Shown here one piece after another: positions 10,099 to 19,346 of a DNA stretch of 45,433 bases. Within the stretch, counting starts at the first letter, position 1. Every line of letters starts with the position of its first letter. The notes under the pieces are model-generated. The model was not told where the DNA came from and did not search any database. It saw only the letters and a list, made by a program, of their open reading frames with translations. The position numbers and the translations under genes are program-made. Source of the DNA: Pseudoalteromonas sp. NBT06-2 (GTDB lineage: Bacteria; Pseudomonadota; Gammaproteobacteria; Enterobacterales; Alteromonadaceae); assembly GCF_002276045.1 (NCBI RefSeq), contig NZ_NQMR01000072.1:1-45433 (forward strand), read 5' to 3'.

Positions 10099-10466
10099 AT
10101 CCATACCCCTGCTAATACTGCAGCTACAGCCCACAAAATAAGTGAGATTGTTGCGCTGTTATTGCCTGATTCAAGTTCTTCCCAATATCCCATATCCATA
10201 ATGATATGACGGATACCACCGATAATGTGATATGCCAATACAGTGACAGTACCCCATGCAATGAACTTGGCAACGAACCCACTAAATAGGCCCTTTACAA
10301 ATTCAAAATTTTCTGGTGATGAAAGAGACTCTGACCAAGCCCAAATTACAAAAGTTAAAGCAAAAAACAACGCAACACCGGTTACACGGTGCAAAATTGA
10401 CGCTTTAGCAGTTGCAGGCATAGAAATAGTCGATAGATCGAGATTTACAGGTCTTTGCTTTTTCAC
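10089..10466 (-). CDS. sdhC: Succinate dehydrogenase cytochrome b556 subunit
   Basis: SdhC is the second complex II anchor. With start GTG at 10466 it has 125 residues (E. coli 129) and begins VKKQRPVNLDLSTI, the conserved N-terminus. Seen: SILHRVTGV (quinone-site Ser and Arg), three hydrophobic helices, and HIIGGIRHIIMD with the likely haem-ligand His. The frame is open back to an ATG at 10577, but the added residues do not resemble the family, so the GTG start is preferred. It is the first gene of a leftward sdhCDAB-sucAB unit, with a promoter candidate about 190 nt upstream. Confidence 0.9.
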   Translation of the reverse strand: MKKQRPVNLDLSTISMPATAKASILHRVTGVALFFALTFVIWAWSESLSSPENFEFVKGLFSGFVAKFIAWGTVTVLAYHIIGGIRHIIMDMGYWEELESGNNSATISLILWAVAAVLAGVWIWL

Positions 10467-10655
10467 AGTTACTTGCCCATCTGGCCCATTTAGGACCCAA
10501 CTATTGTTTTTACACACCCATCTAATCTTATTGAATTTAATAAAATAAAATGGAACTATCAAAATAAACAAACCCACTAAGGTGACGAGCCAAAACAGGT
10601 ACTACACGTTTACTTCAGATGCAGTAGGTTTAATTCATAAGAATAAACCTTACTT

Positions 10656-10684
10656 AGTATATATTCCCCCTGAAGATTTTACAA
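10656..10684 (-). promoter_or_regulatory. Candidate sdhC promoter
   Basis: Leftward TTGTAA (10684-10679), 17-bp spacer, TATACT (10661-10656). This would give a 5' UTR of about 185 nt before sdhC, long enough for post-transcriptional control. Confidence 0.5.
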
Positions 10685-10783
10685 TTTTTGTTTAATTATA
10701 ATACCTTGCAAATTAGCCTTTAGTATACTATTCAATCTTTTCTGAATATTTATCATACTTTTTTGCATTATTTTCCATTAATA

Positions 10784-10814
10784 TTGACTTTTATCCCCAT
10801 TTATACGTTAAAAT
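10784..10814 (+). promoter_or_regulatory. Candidate gltA promoter
   Basis: TTGACT (10784-10789), 19-bp spacer, TAAAAT (10809-10814), 70 nt upstream of gltA. The 417-bp sdhC-gltA gap is very AT-rich and otherwise holds only the divergent sdhC promoter candidate. Confidence 0.4.
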
Positions 10815-10883
10815 AGAACTAATTTGCTTAACAATAGACTTAAAATCATAACAATTGATTTGTTATAACAGGAGATGATTTAG

Positions 10884-12170
10884 ATGGCAGACAAGAAAGC
10901 AGTACTTCATATCGATGGTCTTGAACCAATTGAGTTACCAATTTATTCAGGCACAGCTGGTCAAGATGTAATCGACGTACGTACTTTAGGCGCTCACAAC
11001 CATTTCACATACGACCCAGGCTTTATGTCTACAGGTTCTTGTGAATCAGCTATCACTTTCATCGACGGTGCTAAAGGTGTTCTTTTACATCGTGGTTATC
11101 CAATAGACCAACTTGCAGAACAGTCTAACTACCTTGAATTATGTTACTTGTTACTTGAAGGCGAATTGCCAAACAAAAAGCAGATGGCTATTTTCGAAAA
11201 TGAGATAACTACAAATACTATGATGCACGAGAAAATAGGTGCATTTTTCCAAGGTTTTCGTGTAGATGCACACCCTATGGCTATGCTATGTGGTGTTGTT
11301 GGTGCTTTATCTTCATTCTATCATGATGATTTAGATATCACTGATCCAGAACAACGTAAACGTAGCGCTGTTAAATTAGTTGCAAAATTACCAACAATAT
11401 CTGCAATGGCTTACAAATACACAATAGGTCAACCATTTGTTTACCCTAAAAATGAGTTAAGCTACGCAGAAAACTTTTTACATATGATGTTTTCTGTACC
11501 TGCTGAAGAATACAAAGTAAGTCCTGTTCTTGCCAAAGCAATGGACCGCATTTTCATGCTTCATGCAGATCATGAGCAAAATGCTTCAACTTCAACAGTA
11601 CGTATCGCAGGCTCTTCAGGCGCTAATCCATATGCTTGTATCGCTGCTGGCGTTGCTTCACTTTGGGGTCCTGCTCATGGTGGTGCGAACGAAGCATGTT
11701 TAACTATGCTTGAAGAAATAGGTACTGCTGACCGTATTCAAGAGTATGTTGCTAAAGCTAAAGATAAAAATGACCCATTCCGTCTAATGGGCTTTGGTCA
11801 TCGTGTTTATAAAAACTTCGATCCACGTGCGACAGTTATGCGTCAAACTTGCCATGAAGTTTTAAAAGAGTTAAATATACAAGATCCATTACTAGAAGTT
11901 GCTATGGGCCTAGAAAAAATTGCTTTAGAAGACCCGTACTTTATTGAGAAAAAACTATACCCTAATGTAGATTTCTACTCAGGTATCATATTAAAAGCAA
12001 TTGGTATTCCAACAAGTATGTTCACTGTTATCTTCGCGATGGCACGCACTGTTGGTTGGATTTCACATTGGGATGAAATGTTATCTCAACCTGGTCAAAA
12101 AATTGGCCGTCCTCGCCAAATGTATACTGGTTATACTAAGCGTGACTACGATAACGCTGATAAAAGATAA
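10884..12170 (+). CDS. gltA: Citrate synthase (hexameric type II)
   Basis: GltA condenses acetyl-CoA and oxaloacetate to citrate, the entry step of the TCA cycle. The product is 428 residues (E. coli 427). Catalytic residues His265 ([10 protein letters not shown]), His306 (GFGHRVYKN) and Asp363 (VDFYSG) are present. The N-terminal domain found in the NADH-regulated Gram-negative enzymes is retained. AGGAG lies about 9 nt before the ATG. It is divergent from sdhC, the usual arrangement in gammaproteobacteria, and is followed by a strong hairpin. Confidence 0.98.
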   Translation: MADKKAVLHIDGLEPIELPIYSGTAGQDVIDVRTLGAHNHFTYDPGFMSTGSCESAITFIDGAKGVLLHRGYPIDQLAEQSNYLELCYLLLEGELPNKKQMAIFENEITTNTMMHEKIGAFFQGFRVDAHPMAMLCGVVGALSSFYHDDLDITDPEQRKRSAVKLVAKLPTISAMAYKYTIGQPFVYPKNELSYAENFLHMMFSVPAEEYKVSPVLAKAMDRIFMLHADHEQNASTSTVRIAGSSGANPYACIAAGVASLWGPAHGGANEACLTMLEEIGTADRIQEYVAKAKDKNDPFRLMGFGHRVYKNFDPRATVMRQTCHEVLKELNIQDPLLEVAMGLEKIALEDPYFIEKKLYPNVDFYSGIILKAIGIPTSMFTVIFAMARTVGWISHWDEMLSQPGQKIGRPRQMYTGYTKRDYDNADKR

Positions 12171-12185
12171 TTATTAGTCAATAAT

Positions 12186-12216
12186 GAATAAGGTACACCT
12201 AGAATGTACCTTATTC
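12186..12216 (+). terminator. Hairpin after gltA
   Basis: A perfect 12-bp inverted repeat GAATAAGGTACA / TGTACCTTATTC with a 7-nt loop, 15 nt after the gltA stop. The following U tract is short. Confidence 0.65.
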
Positions 12217-12300
12217 TTATAATTCAACTATTACTTCTATCTCGCTTTTATTGTACAATTCCCTTAATATACCGCTTTATTTTCTGTTTGATTTTATATA

Positions 12301-13518
12301 ATGCTAGATATTGATAAAGTACGAAAAAAATTTCCTATTTTAAAACAAGTAGTTAACAAGCAACCTCTTATATATTTCGACTCAGGTGCCACAAGTCAAA
12401 AACCACAATGTGTTATAGATTCAATAAATTATTTTTACTCAAATTCAAATTCAAATGTTCATCGTGGTATACATACCTTAGGTGATCGTGCGACTGTTTC
12501 ATATGAAGAGGCACGTAATAAAGTAGCAAAGTTTATAAATGCTCAAGCTAAAGAAATTGTATGGACTAAAGGAGCTACGGAATCTCTTAACTTATTAGCT
12601 AATGGTCTTTCGAACTTTTTACATCCAGGGGATGTAATATTAATCAGTGCGTTAGAACATCATGCAAATATAGTCCCTTGGCAACAAGTTTGTGCTAACA
12701 CTGGCGCTATTTTAAAAATAATCCCTCTAGATGAGACTACTGAAAAAATAAAATTAGAAACTACATACCAACTAATTGATCTTTATAAACCTAAAATACT
12801 GAGTATTTCTCATGCTTCGAACACTTTAGGAAACATTCAACCTATAACGGATATCATTCAATACAGCAAAAAATACCAGACAATTACAATTATTGATGGT
12901 GCTCAAGCTTTTATGCACTTAAGGCCTGACATGTTAAAATTAAATTGTGATTTTTATGTGTTTTCTGCCCATAAATCGCTTGGTCCAACAGGTTTAGGTG
13001 GTTTATATGGTAAATATGAACTATTAAATTCCTTACCCGTTTATCAAACCGGAGGGGAAATGATTAAATCAGTCAGCTTCGACACTAGTACTTTTACCGA
13101 TGCTCCTGGAAAGTTTGAAGCGGGTACACCCAATATATCAGGGGTAATTTCATTTGGTTGTGCCATAGATTTTATGAACAAAATAGACTTTTTAGATCAA
13201 AAAACACACGAGAAGTCACTTTTTATATATTTAAAATCCCAACTTGAAAAAATTTCAGGTATTATATTATATGGTGATTTAGAACTAAATATAGGTACTA
13301 TTAGTTTTAATTACAAAAATGAGCACCCTTTTGATATCGCAACTTTATTAGACCAATGCGGTATTGCTGTAAGAGTTGGCAATCACTGTACACAGCCTTT
13401 AATGAGATGTTTAAATATTGAAGGAACAGTCCGTATCAGCTTAGCTTTTTATAATACAAAAAATGAAATTCAACAATTTATTATACATCTAAAACAGTGT
13501 TTATCGCTATTAGATTAA
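12301..13518 (+). CDS. sufS: Cysteine desulfurase, SufS/CsdA type
   Basis: This PLP enzyme removes sulfur from cysteine as a persulfide for Fe-S cluster or other sulfur-transfer pathways. It has 405 residues and starts DIDKVRKKFPIL, closer to E. coli SufS than to CsdA. Seen: EHHANIVPWQ, DGAQAFMHL, the PLP lysine in FSAHKSLGPTG, and the active-site Cys in RVGNHCTQPLM. A SufE-like gene follows after 15 nt. No other suf genes (B, C, D) are present, so the pair could equally serve as CsdA-CsdE. No clear ribosome site is seen before the ATG. Confidence 0.9.
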   Translation: MLDIDKVRKKFPILKQVVNKQPLIYFDSGATSQKPQCVIDSINYFYSNSNSNVHRGIHTLGDRATVSYEEARNKVAKFINAQAKEIVWTKGATESLNLLANGLSNFLHPGDVILISALEHHANIVPWQQVCANTGAILKIIPLDETTEKIKLETTYQLIDLYKPKILSISHASNTLGNIQPITDIIQYSKKYQTITIIDGAQAFMHLRPDMLKLNCDFYVFSAHKSLGPTGLGGLYGKYELLNSLPVYQTGGEMIKSVSFDTSTFTDAPGKFEAGTPNISGVISFGCAIDFMNKIDFLDQKTHEKSLFIYLKSQLEKISGIILYGDLELNIGTISFNYKNEHPFDIATLLDQCGIAVRVGNHCTQPLMRCLNIEGTVRISLAFYNTKNEIQQFIIHLKQCLSLLD

Positions 13519-13533
13519 CAAACAAGTACTAAT

Positions 13534-13950
13534 ATGAATGATTCTTATATAAATGTAAAAAATCAAATAACTCAAGCAGGTTCATGGCAAGAAAAATATC
13601 GTGAAATTATGACCCTAGGTAAAGAACTTCCAGTTCTTCCTCAAGAACTTAAGGTTGATAGTGCAATAGTTGATGGCTGTGAAAGCAATGTCTGGTTGTA
13701 TATCAATTTTAATAATGAAGAGCGTAAGTTATTGATAGCCGCAGATTCAGATACCCGAATAGTAAAAGGACTCTTAAGTATTATTTTGTACTTATATTCT
13801 GATTTAACACCTAATCAAATCCTTTTGATCGATGCCAATAAAGAATTTGAGGAAATGGCTCTTTTAAAACACCTAAGCCCATCTCGTGGTAATGGAATAA
13901 AAGCTATTTTAAATGAAATTAATCGTAAAGCATATTTAATGAATAAATAA
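13534..13950 (+). CDS. sufE: SufE/CsdE-family sulfur acceptor
   Basis: SufE-family proteins accept persulfide sulfur from the desulfurase on one Cys and pass it on. The product has 138 residues, as expected. The acceptor Cys lies in VDGCESNVWLY, matching GCQSQVWI of E. coli SufE, and the C-terminal LSPSRGNGIKAI is typical. The gene is 15 nt downstream of the desulfurase and surely cotranscribed. Whether it is SufE or CsdE in role cannot be decided from sequence alone. Confidence 0.9.
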   Translation: MNDSYINVKNQITQAGSWQEKYREIMTLGKELPVLPQELKVDSAIVDGCESNVWLYINFNNEERKLLIAADSDTRIVKGLLSIILYLYSDLTPNQILLIDANKEFEEMALLKHLSPSRGNGIKAILNEINRKAYLMNK

Positions 13951-14003
13951 ACATCTAATATTAATACAAAGACATAATTTGAAACAGTTTTCCCTGAATA
14001 TCA

Positions 14004-14031
14004 TTGTACAAATCAGTTACAATTGTAAAAT
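14004..14031 (+). promoter_or_regulatory. Candidate promoter of the TonB-dependent receptor gene
   Basis: TTGTAC (14004-14009), 16-bp spacer, TAAAAT (14026-14031), about 30 nt before the ATG. It is framed by TTGAAAC (13979-13985) and GTTTCAA (14034-14040), a perfect 7-bp inverted pair that could be operator half-sites. No Fur-box-like sequence is seen here. Confidence 0.4.
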
Positions 14032-14062
14032 ACGTTTCAATTAAACAGTTTATATAAATATC

Positions 14063-16120
14063 ATGAATTTTAAAGCCCCCTTTAAGCGTAAGTCTGGTTT
14101 GATTAGTCTCTTTATTTTACCTTCTTTATATCTTAGTGCCAATGAATCAAACGTTTCACATAATTCATCCTCTTATCTATCTTCATTTTTCATGCAATAC
14201 CATCCTCAAAATGCCTACGATATGATAGATAGACTGCCCGGTTTTTCGTTTGATGGTGGCTCAAATGAACGTGGTTTTGGCGGTAATGCTGGAAATGTAT
14301 TAATTGATGGGTCGCGCCCTACTTCGAAATCAGGTGGCCTCAGGGCCGCTTTAATCAGAATTCCAGTAGAGCAAGTTGAAAAAATTGAAATAATTCGAGG
14401 TGGTAAAGGCTCAAGTGAAGTAGCTGGACAATCTGTTATCGCAAATATCATACGTAAAAAAAATATCACAAGTGGCACTTGGGCTATTAAAGCAAGAAGA
14501 GCACCAGATGATGATTTAAGGCCAAATATAGAGGCTGCGATCACAACGCAAATAGGTCAATGGGATACTACTTTTGATACGGACATTGGTGGTTGGGTCG
14601 GTTATAGAACAGCTATTGTTGAAAATAAAGATAGTGAAGACGAAATAACAAAAAGTGCCAATGAAATTCGAGATGAAAAAAATAACTTTGGATATATTAA
14701 TACCCAAGGTGCAAAAAAATTTACAACAGGTAAACTCACACTCAATGGTCGAGTGGGTGGTGAACAATGGCAAGGAGATATAACAAGAGATATCACTCAT
14801 AGCGACTCACCCACTGTACAAATTGATGAATTTTGGCTACTCAATGAAAATAATACAAATACAGAGCTTGAGTTTGGTATAGATTGGGTTGGAAATGATA
14901 ATGACTGGAAATGGCACATATTAGGTTTAGCTGTTAACAAAAAACAAAATTATGAAAATGCTTTTCACCAAAACTATTTATCCCAAGATAATAACTCTGA
15001 TAGTAAATTCAAACAAGATCGACATAAAACAGAGTATATATTTAGAAATACCTATGGAAAAATTAGCGATAGTAAGTTTAAACCTGAATATGGCTTTGAG
15101 ATAGCAAACAATAAACTTGATACAGAATTAGAGTATATTGAGAATAACCAAGTCCTAAATCTTGAGGCTGCTAATGTTGTCGTAGAAGAATTTAGAGGTG
15201 AAGCCTTTGTAACTTTTGTATACACCGCAACAGATGATTTATCAATTGAGGGTGGCTTAACTGGTGAAATTTCAAAAATCGAATTGACCGGTGATGCAAC
15301 AAACGAACAAACATTCAAATTTTTAAAGCCGAGATTATCAGCTAACTATAGTATTAATTCCGACTTACAATTAAATATCTTGGCTGAGCATAACGTAGGG
15401 CAACTTAATTTTAATGATTTTGCAGCAAGTACAGATACCACTGACGATCGGAATACAGCGGGGAACCCAAACCTCGCACCAAATCAATATACTGAATTAA
15501 GTACTAAGCTTGATTGGGGATTCAGTGAGAAAGGAAGCTTATCTGTTAACCTTTATTATAAATGGCATACAGATATATTAGAGTACATTATATTACCATC
15601 AGATAACGGTAATGTAAGTCATGCTATAGGAAATGCTGGCGATGCCATTTTTTGGGGTTTTGAAACGGATCTTAATTTACCTTTAGATAGCTTTATTCCT
15701 AATGGTTTACTTGAAATTTCTTATGAATATAATCGCTCCGAGTATTTTGATTCTATTATCAATCAAGATCGTATTATCAATGATTATACTCCTGAGCAGT
15801 TTAATATTGAATTTAGACAGGATTTAACAGAGTACAAATTAGCTTGGGGAGTTGAGTTAATCAGTCATTTTACTGATACTTTTTATCTTGTAGATGAAAT
15901 TCGTACTTTTGAGGGAAATAATCGTATTGAAGCATTTATTGAAACGACTTATTTTGATGGCCTTAAAGTACAACTTCTAGTAGAACATCTTAACACTGGA
16001 GAATATACACGATCTAGATTTATTTATGAGGATGATCGTTCTGGTATATTCGAAGGTAGTCAGATCGAAAAAAGAAAAAGAGAACCTGAGATTAAACTCT
16101 CTGTATGGGGCACTTTTTAA
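14063..16120 (+). CDS. TonB-dependent outer-membrane receptor, substrate unknown
   Basis: A 685-residue outer-membrane beta-barrel protein. Residues 1-26 look like a signal peptide (basic start, hydrophobic SLFILPSLYL). The plug domain shows NAYDMIDRLPGFSFDGG, RGFGGNAGNVLIDGSRPTSK, IPVEQVEKIEIIRGG and AGQSVIANI. Alternating amphipathic strands with NPNLAPNQYTELSTKLDWGF follow, ending in the C-terminal Phe of outer-membrane barrels. A classical TonB box is not obvious. From memory it resembles a plug subfamily common in marine proteobacteria, often with unknown substrates. It stands alone between sufE and a terminator, so the context does not reveal its ligand. Confidence 0.85.
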   Translation: MNFKAPFKRKSGLISLFILPSLYLSANESNVSHNSSSYLSSFFMQYHPQNAYDMIDRLPGFSFDGGSNERGFGGNAGNVLIDGSRPTSKSGGLRAALIRIPVEQVEKIEIIRGGKGSSEVAGQSVIANIIRKKNITSGTWAIKARRAPDDDLRPNIEAAITTQIGQWDTTFDTDIGGWVGYRTAIVENKDSEDEITKSANEIRDEKNNFGYINTQGAKKFTTGKLTLNGRVGGEQWQGDITRDITHSDSPTVQIDEFWLLNENNTNTELEFGIDWVGNDNDWKWHILGLAVNKKQNYENAFHQNYLSQDNNSDSKFKQDRHKTEYIFRNTYGKISDSKFKPEYGFEIANNKLDTELEYIENNQVLNLEAANVVVEEFRGEAFVTFVYTATDDLSIEGGLTGEISKIELTGDATNEQTFKFLKPRLSANYSINSDLQLNILAEHNVGQLNFNDFAASTDTTDDRNTAGNPNLAPNQYTELSTKLDWGFSEKGSLSVNLYYKWHTDILEYIILPSDNGNVSHAIGNAGDAIFWGFETDLNLPLDSFIPNGLLEISYEYNRSEYFDSIINQDRIINDYTPEQFNIEFRQDLTEYKLAWGVELISHFTDTFYLVDEIRTFEGNNRIEAFIETTYFDGLKVQLLVEHLNTGEYTRSRFIYEDDRSGIFEGSQIEKRKREPEIKLSVWGTF

Positions 16121-16131
16121 ATCTTAAATTT

Positions 16132-16167
16132 GTATAAAAGCTTATTGAAATCAATAAGATTTTATAC
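16132..16167. terminator. Bidirectional terminator hairpin
   Basis: GTATAAAA-G-CTTATTG, loop AAAT, CAATAAG-A-TTTTATAC: a 15-bp stem with one mismatch between convergent genes. It overlaps the last codon of the leftward 60-residue ORF and serves the TonB receptor gene on the plus strand. Confidence 0.6.
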
Positions 16168-16344
16168 TTTATGCTCTTTATTGAGTCGGGCAATTTCGTA
16201 CATTGCTTCATCTGTTTCATATTGTGCTTTATCAAACATGTATTTAAACAATTGATCGAATTGCTCAAAATAAGTCGCTGCAGACGTATTGTCGAGAAGC
16301 TCTTTTGTAATAAAGTTTATATCTTTGAATTCAAGCTCAGTCAT
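16162..16344 (-). CDS. Small hypothetical protein at the end of the bio operon
   Basis: A 60-residue acidic protein with no signal peptide or membrane segment; residues about 12-55 look helical and rich in Phe, Tyr, Asp and Glu (for example EQFDQLFKYMFDKAQYETDEAM). I do not recognise a family. The ATG has AAAGAT about 8 nt upstream. It lies 65 nt after the YwbE-family gene in the same direction and ends in a terminator hairpin, so it may be the last gene of the biotin transcript. Confidence 0.55.
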   Translation of the reverse strand: MTELEFKDINFITKELLDNTSAATYFEQFDQLFKYMFDKAQYETDEAMYEIARLNKEHKV

Positions 16345-16409
16345 TAAAATATCTTTATAAATAGACGAGTTTTTAATATGTCTAAAATTCTTAATTTGTC
16401 CAATAAATA

Positions 16410-16604
16410 TTAACTTAATATTTCTTTAACACGCCCTACTTCTCCCGATTGTAATCTCACTTTGATACCATGGGGATGATTAGATGAATTTGTTAATAAA
16501 TCTTTTACGATCCCTTGGGTTAATTTTCCTGTTCTTTGGTCTTGTTTTAAAACAATTTTGACTTCCAGACCCGATTTTATATTTGCTCTTTGTGTTCCAC
16601 TCAT
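16410..16604 (-). CDS. ywbE: YwbE-family protein (DUF2196)
   Basis: A 64-residue protein that closely matches the YwbE family, as recalled: GLEVKIVLKQDQRTGKLTQG, then VKDLLTNSSNHPHGIKVRL and GEVGRVKEIL. The family is widespread and uncharacterised; the fold is probably a small beta-barrel, perhaps nucleic-acid binding (inference). AAAGAG precedes the ATG. It starts 15 nt after the bioD stop, suggesting cotranscription with the biotin genes, a link not explained by known biotin chemistry. Confidence 0.88.
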   Translation of the reverse strand: MSGTQRANIKSGLEVKIVLKQDQRTGKLTQGIVKDLLTNSSNHPHGIKVRLQSGEVGRVKEILS

Positions 16605-16619
16605 ATTTATTCTCTTTAA

Positions 16620-17318
16620 TTATTCTAAGTTTAATACTGCTTTTAGTGCTTTATATATCTGTAGTTTTGGCATGCTATTTGATTTTTTATCATGAAAAGG
16701 CGCAACCGCTAGTAATGGCATATTGAGCCTTTCTTTTAGAGATTCAATATTTTGTTGCTGCATTGCCATGTTTGGATCTATATGATTTGCTATCCAACCC
16801 ACGCAATTGATACTCAGAGACTTCATATGTGCTTGAGTTAGTAAAGCATGATTTAAACAACCTAATTTTAAACCCACTACTAAAACAACGGGTATATTTT
16901 GTTCACACACCCAATCATATAAATATTCTTTATCATTTATAGGTAATGCCCAACCACCCGCTCCTTCGGTGAACAAATAGTCATCTTTTGTAATTTCATT
17001 GTTAATCAACGAATATGCTTTATTGATTCCTTCAACTGTAATTGTTTCATCTTCTATTTTTGATGCTATATGTGGTGCAATAGCTTGTTCATAGATATAT
17101 GGGTTTATAAGCTTGTACTGTACCGAAACATTACCACTTTCTAACAGTGTTAGAGCATCTTCATTTACAAGTTCGCCAAAGGCATATTCAGCCCCTGCTG
17201 CAATAGGTTTGAATCCCAGCACTTTATGTTTTTGTTTTTTGACAAATTTCATCAATAAGCTTGTAATAAATGTTTTACCTACATCTGTATCTGTACCTGT
17301 AATAAAATAGCGATTCAT
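16620..17318 (-). CDS. bioD: Dethiobiotin synthetase
   Basis: BioD closes the ureido ring of dethiobiotin from 7,8-diaminopelargonate, CO2 and ATP. The product has about 232 residues. The P-loop GTDTDVGKT is at the N-terminus, and FTEGAGGWALPI matches the conserved EGAGG segment. The start MNRYFITG at 17318 fits the family; ATGs at 17327 and 17333 are also possible because no strong ribosome site distinguishes them. It lies about 20 nt after bioC and is followed by the ywbE-family gene after 15 nt. Confidence 0.93.
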   Translation of the reverse strand: MNRYFITGTDTDVGKTFITSLLMKFVKKQKHKVLGFKPIAAGAEYAFGELVNEDALTLLESGNVSVQYKLINPYIYEQAIAPHIASKIEDETITVEGINKAYSLINNEITKDDYLFTEGAGGWALPINDKEYLYDWVCEQNIPVVLVVGLKLGCLNHALLTQAHMKSLSINCVGWIANHIDPNMAMQQQNIESLKERLNMPLLAVAPFHDKKSNSMPKLQIYKALKAVLNLE

Positions 17319-17337
17319 TAAATTCATTCTCAATTCT

Positions 17338-18126
17338 TTATTTTGTTTTTTCTAATGTTAAATATGCAACTTGATAACTCACATCAAACTTTGCTTCACT
17401 CTTCGGATAAGCATTTAGTAAGATTTTTAACTGGTTTTTCCCCATTAAACCTTTATTCATTTTTTTTTGTACCATATTAGATGCGCCTATCTGTTTGATA
17501 GATTTAATCGCTGATAAAGGATCTGAGAAATGATCTTGATGGCAGTTTAAATCATAACTTTTAAGTTTAAACTTCGCTTGTTCAATATATTTGAGCAAAT
17601 CTCTGGGTTTAACGAAATCATTTATATGTTTTTCTTTATCTACAGCTTGCCATGCCTGTGCAATTTCTTTTAAAGTACCATCACAGACAATTGTTAAATA
17701 GAACTTTGCCCCAGGCTTTAAAATCTGATGAATATTTTTAAGCAACTTAGGCAGGTTTTGTGACCATTGAGTGGCAAAATTACTAAATATGGCATCAAAG
17801 CTATTATCTTTAAAAGGTAAACAATCCATATCCGCACACACTTTAAATGTACCTTTGCCATTAATCGTATTAATTTTATCTAACATAGAAATGCTTAAAT
17901 CGAGAGATACCACTTCAGAATACTTTTGAGATAAAGCGAATGTATTAACACCTGGACCAGCTCCTATATCTAAACATCTACCAGAGTTATTATCTACAAT
18001 GTGATCTAATAATATTTTTGCACTTTGACTTTGCACACAAGCATGTTCTTTATATTTAAGTGCGGCTTGTGAAAATTTTATTTGTGTTGCAATTTTACAC
18101 TGTTGCTCTGGGTTTACTAAACTCAT
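17338..18126 (-). CDS. bioC: Malonyl-ACP O-methyltransferase
   Basis: BioC methylates malonyl-ACP with S-adenosylmethionine to start pimelate synthesis on the fatty-acid pathway. The 262-residue product has the SAM-binding motif CLDIGAGPGVNTFAL, DLSISMLDKI and the FDAIFSNFATQW segment, with the BioC-typical N-terminus containing KFSQAALKYKEHACVQ. It overlaps bioF by 4 nt (ATGA), showing translational coupling. The partner esterase BioH is not in this window. Confidence 0.92.
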   Translation of the reverse strand: MSLVNPEQQCKIATQIKFSQAALKYKEHACVQSQSAKILLDHIVDNNSGRCLDIGAGPGVNTFALSQKYSEVVSLDLSISMLDKINTINGKGTFKVCADMDCLPFKDNSFDAIFSNFATQWSQNLPKLLKNIHQILKPGAKFYLTIVCDGTLKEIAQAWQAVDKEKHINDFVKPRDLLKYIEQAKFKLKSYDLNCHQDHFSDPLSAIKSIKQIGASNMVQKKMNKGLMGKNQLKILLNAYPKSEAKFDVSYQVAYLTLEKTK

Positions 18127-19271
18127 AAATTATTTTCAAATACTCTAACAAGTGCATCTATTAAACATGCTATATCACTTTCACTATGCGCTGCTGTAAT
18201 TGTTATTCTTAATCTAGCTGTATTTTTTGGCACCGTTGGAGGCCTTATTGCGGTCAACCAAATTTTTTTTTGTTTCATTTGATTTGATATATCTAATGCT
18301 AATTGTGGATCTTTAACAATAATGGGTTGTATTGGAGTACCTGAATCAAGTAGCTGTACATCAAATTGAGCACAGTTCTTTTTAAAACTTATTTTGAATA
18401 AATTTATATTATGTCTAAGTTTATTTCTTTGGGTATTTGCATTAACGACTTCAGTAATTGCATCTTGCGTAACTTTTGCCATAAAAGGAGACATGGCTGT
18501 TGAAAAAATATATTCTCTGTTAAATTGCAATAAGTAATCTTTTACCTCATTGCAACACAAAATACAGGCTCCAGAACTGGCAACAGCTTTGCCAAAGGTT
18601 AATATTAATAATTCGGGCTTTATTTCTTCACAACTTCCTAAACCAGTATTACCACAAATCCCAAAACCATGCGCATCATCTACCATTAACCAAGCATTAT
18701 ATTTATGAGCTAAGCTCTTCAATTTAGATACGGGCGCTTTATCACCATCCATAGAAAAAACACCTTCAGTCACAATTAATTTATGACGACTATCTGATTT
18801 CTCTAATCTTGTAGTTAAGTGTTCTAAATCGTTATGTCTAAAACGTGACATTTTTGCCTTACTAGCTAAACCACCATCAATCAAACTTGCATGATTTAAT
18901 TTATCTTGAAAAATTTCGGTATCGCTATTACTCATTAAGGTTTTTAATACACTTGCATTAGCACTAAAACCACTACTAAACAGTAAACACGATTCATAAC
19001 CCATTAACTTTGATAAATAGTTTTCGAGATCTACATGTTCTTGATGAAAGCCCGTTACTAAAGCAGAACTCGTACTTCCCTGTTTAGTATTGCTATCAAG
19101 CTTAGTACAGCTGGCATTAACAGATAAATAATCATTACTGGCAAAATTAAGATATTGCTTGTTTTCTATTTCAATAAAACGCTCACTACTCGTTTGAATA
19201 ACGAAACGTTGTCGGAACAATGATTGTTTTTTTCGCTGATTGATTTGCTCAGATAAGTACTCAAAAGCCAT
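18123..19271 (-). CDS. bioF: 8-amino-7-oxononanoate synthase
   Basis: BioF is a PLP enzyme that condenses pimeloyl-ACP (or CoA) with L-alanine. It has 382 residues (E. coli 384). Seen: FASNDYLS near the N-terminus, GFSANASVL, EGVFSMDGDKAPV, VDDAHGFGICG, and the PLP lysine in LTFGKAVASSGA. AAGG precedes the ATG. It is 75 nt downstream of bioB and overlaps bioC. Confidence 0.96.
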   Translation of the reverse strand: MAFEYLSEQINQRKKQSLFRQRFVIQTSSERFIEIENKQYLNFASNDYLSVNASCTKLDSNTKQGSTSSALVTGFHQEHVDLENYLSKLMGYESCLLFSSGFSANASVLKTLMSNSDTEIFQDKLNHASLIDGGLASKAKMSRFRHNDLEHLTTRLEKSDSRHKLIVTEGVFSMDGDKAPVSKLKSLAHKYNAWLMVDDAHGFGICGNTGLGSCEEIKPELLILTFGKAVASSGACILCCNEVKDYLLQFNREYIFSTAMSPFMAKVTQDAITEVVNANTQRNKLRHNINLFKISFKKNCAQFDVQLLDSGTPIQPIIVKDPQLALDISNQMKQKKIWLTAIRPPTVPKNTARLRITITAAHSESDIACLIDALVRVFENNL

Positions 19272-19346
19272 AATAAACCTTAAACGCCTTAAACATAATA
19301 AAGAGGTGTAAGCGTTACCCTAATCTCTCTTTATGCTTTAGTTCAA

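Noticed and set aside
10467..10577. N-terminal extension of sdhC from an upstream ATG
   Set aside because: The added 37 residues do not resemble SdhC and the conserved N-terminus begins at the GTG at 10466.
12301..13950. A full suf operon
   Set aside because: Only a desulfurase and a SufE-like protein are present; sufA, B, C and D are not in the window.
14215..15318. Several minus-strand ORFs opposite the TonB receptor
   Set aside because: They overlap a receptor with full domain signatures, have no ribosome sites, and show no family similarity.
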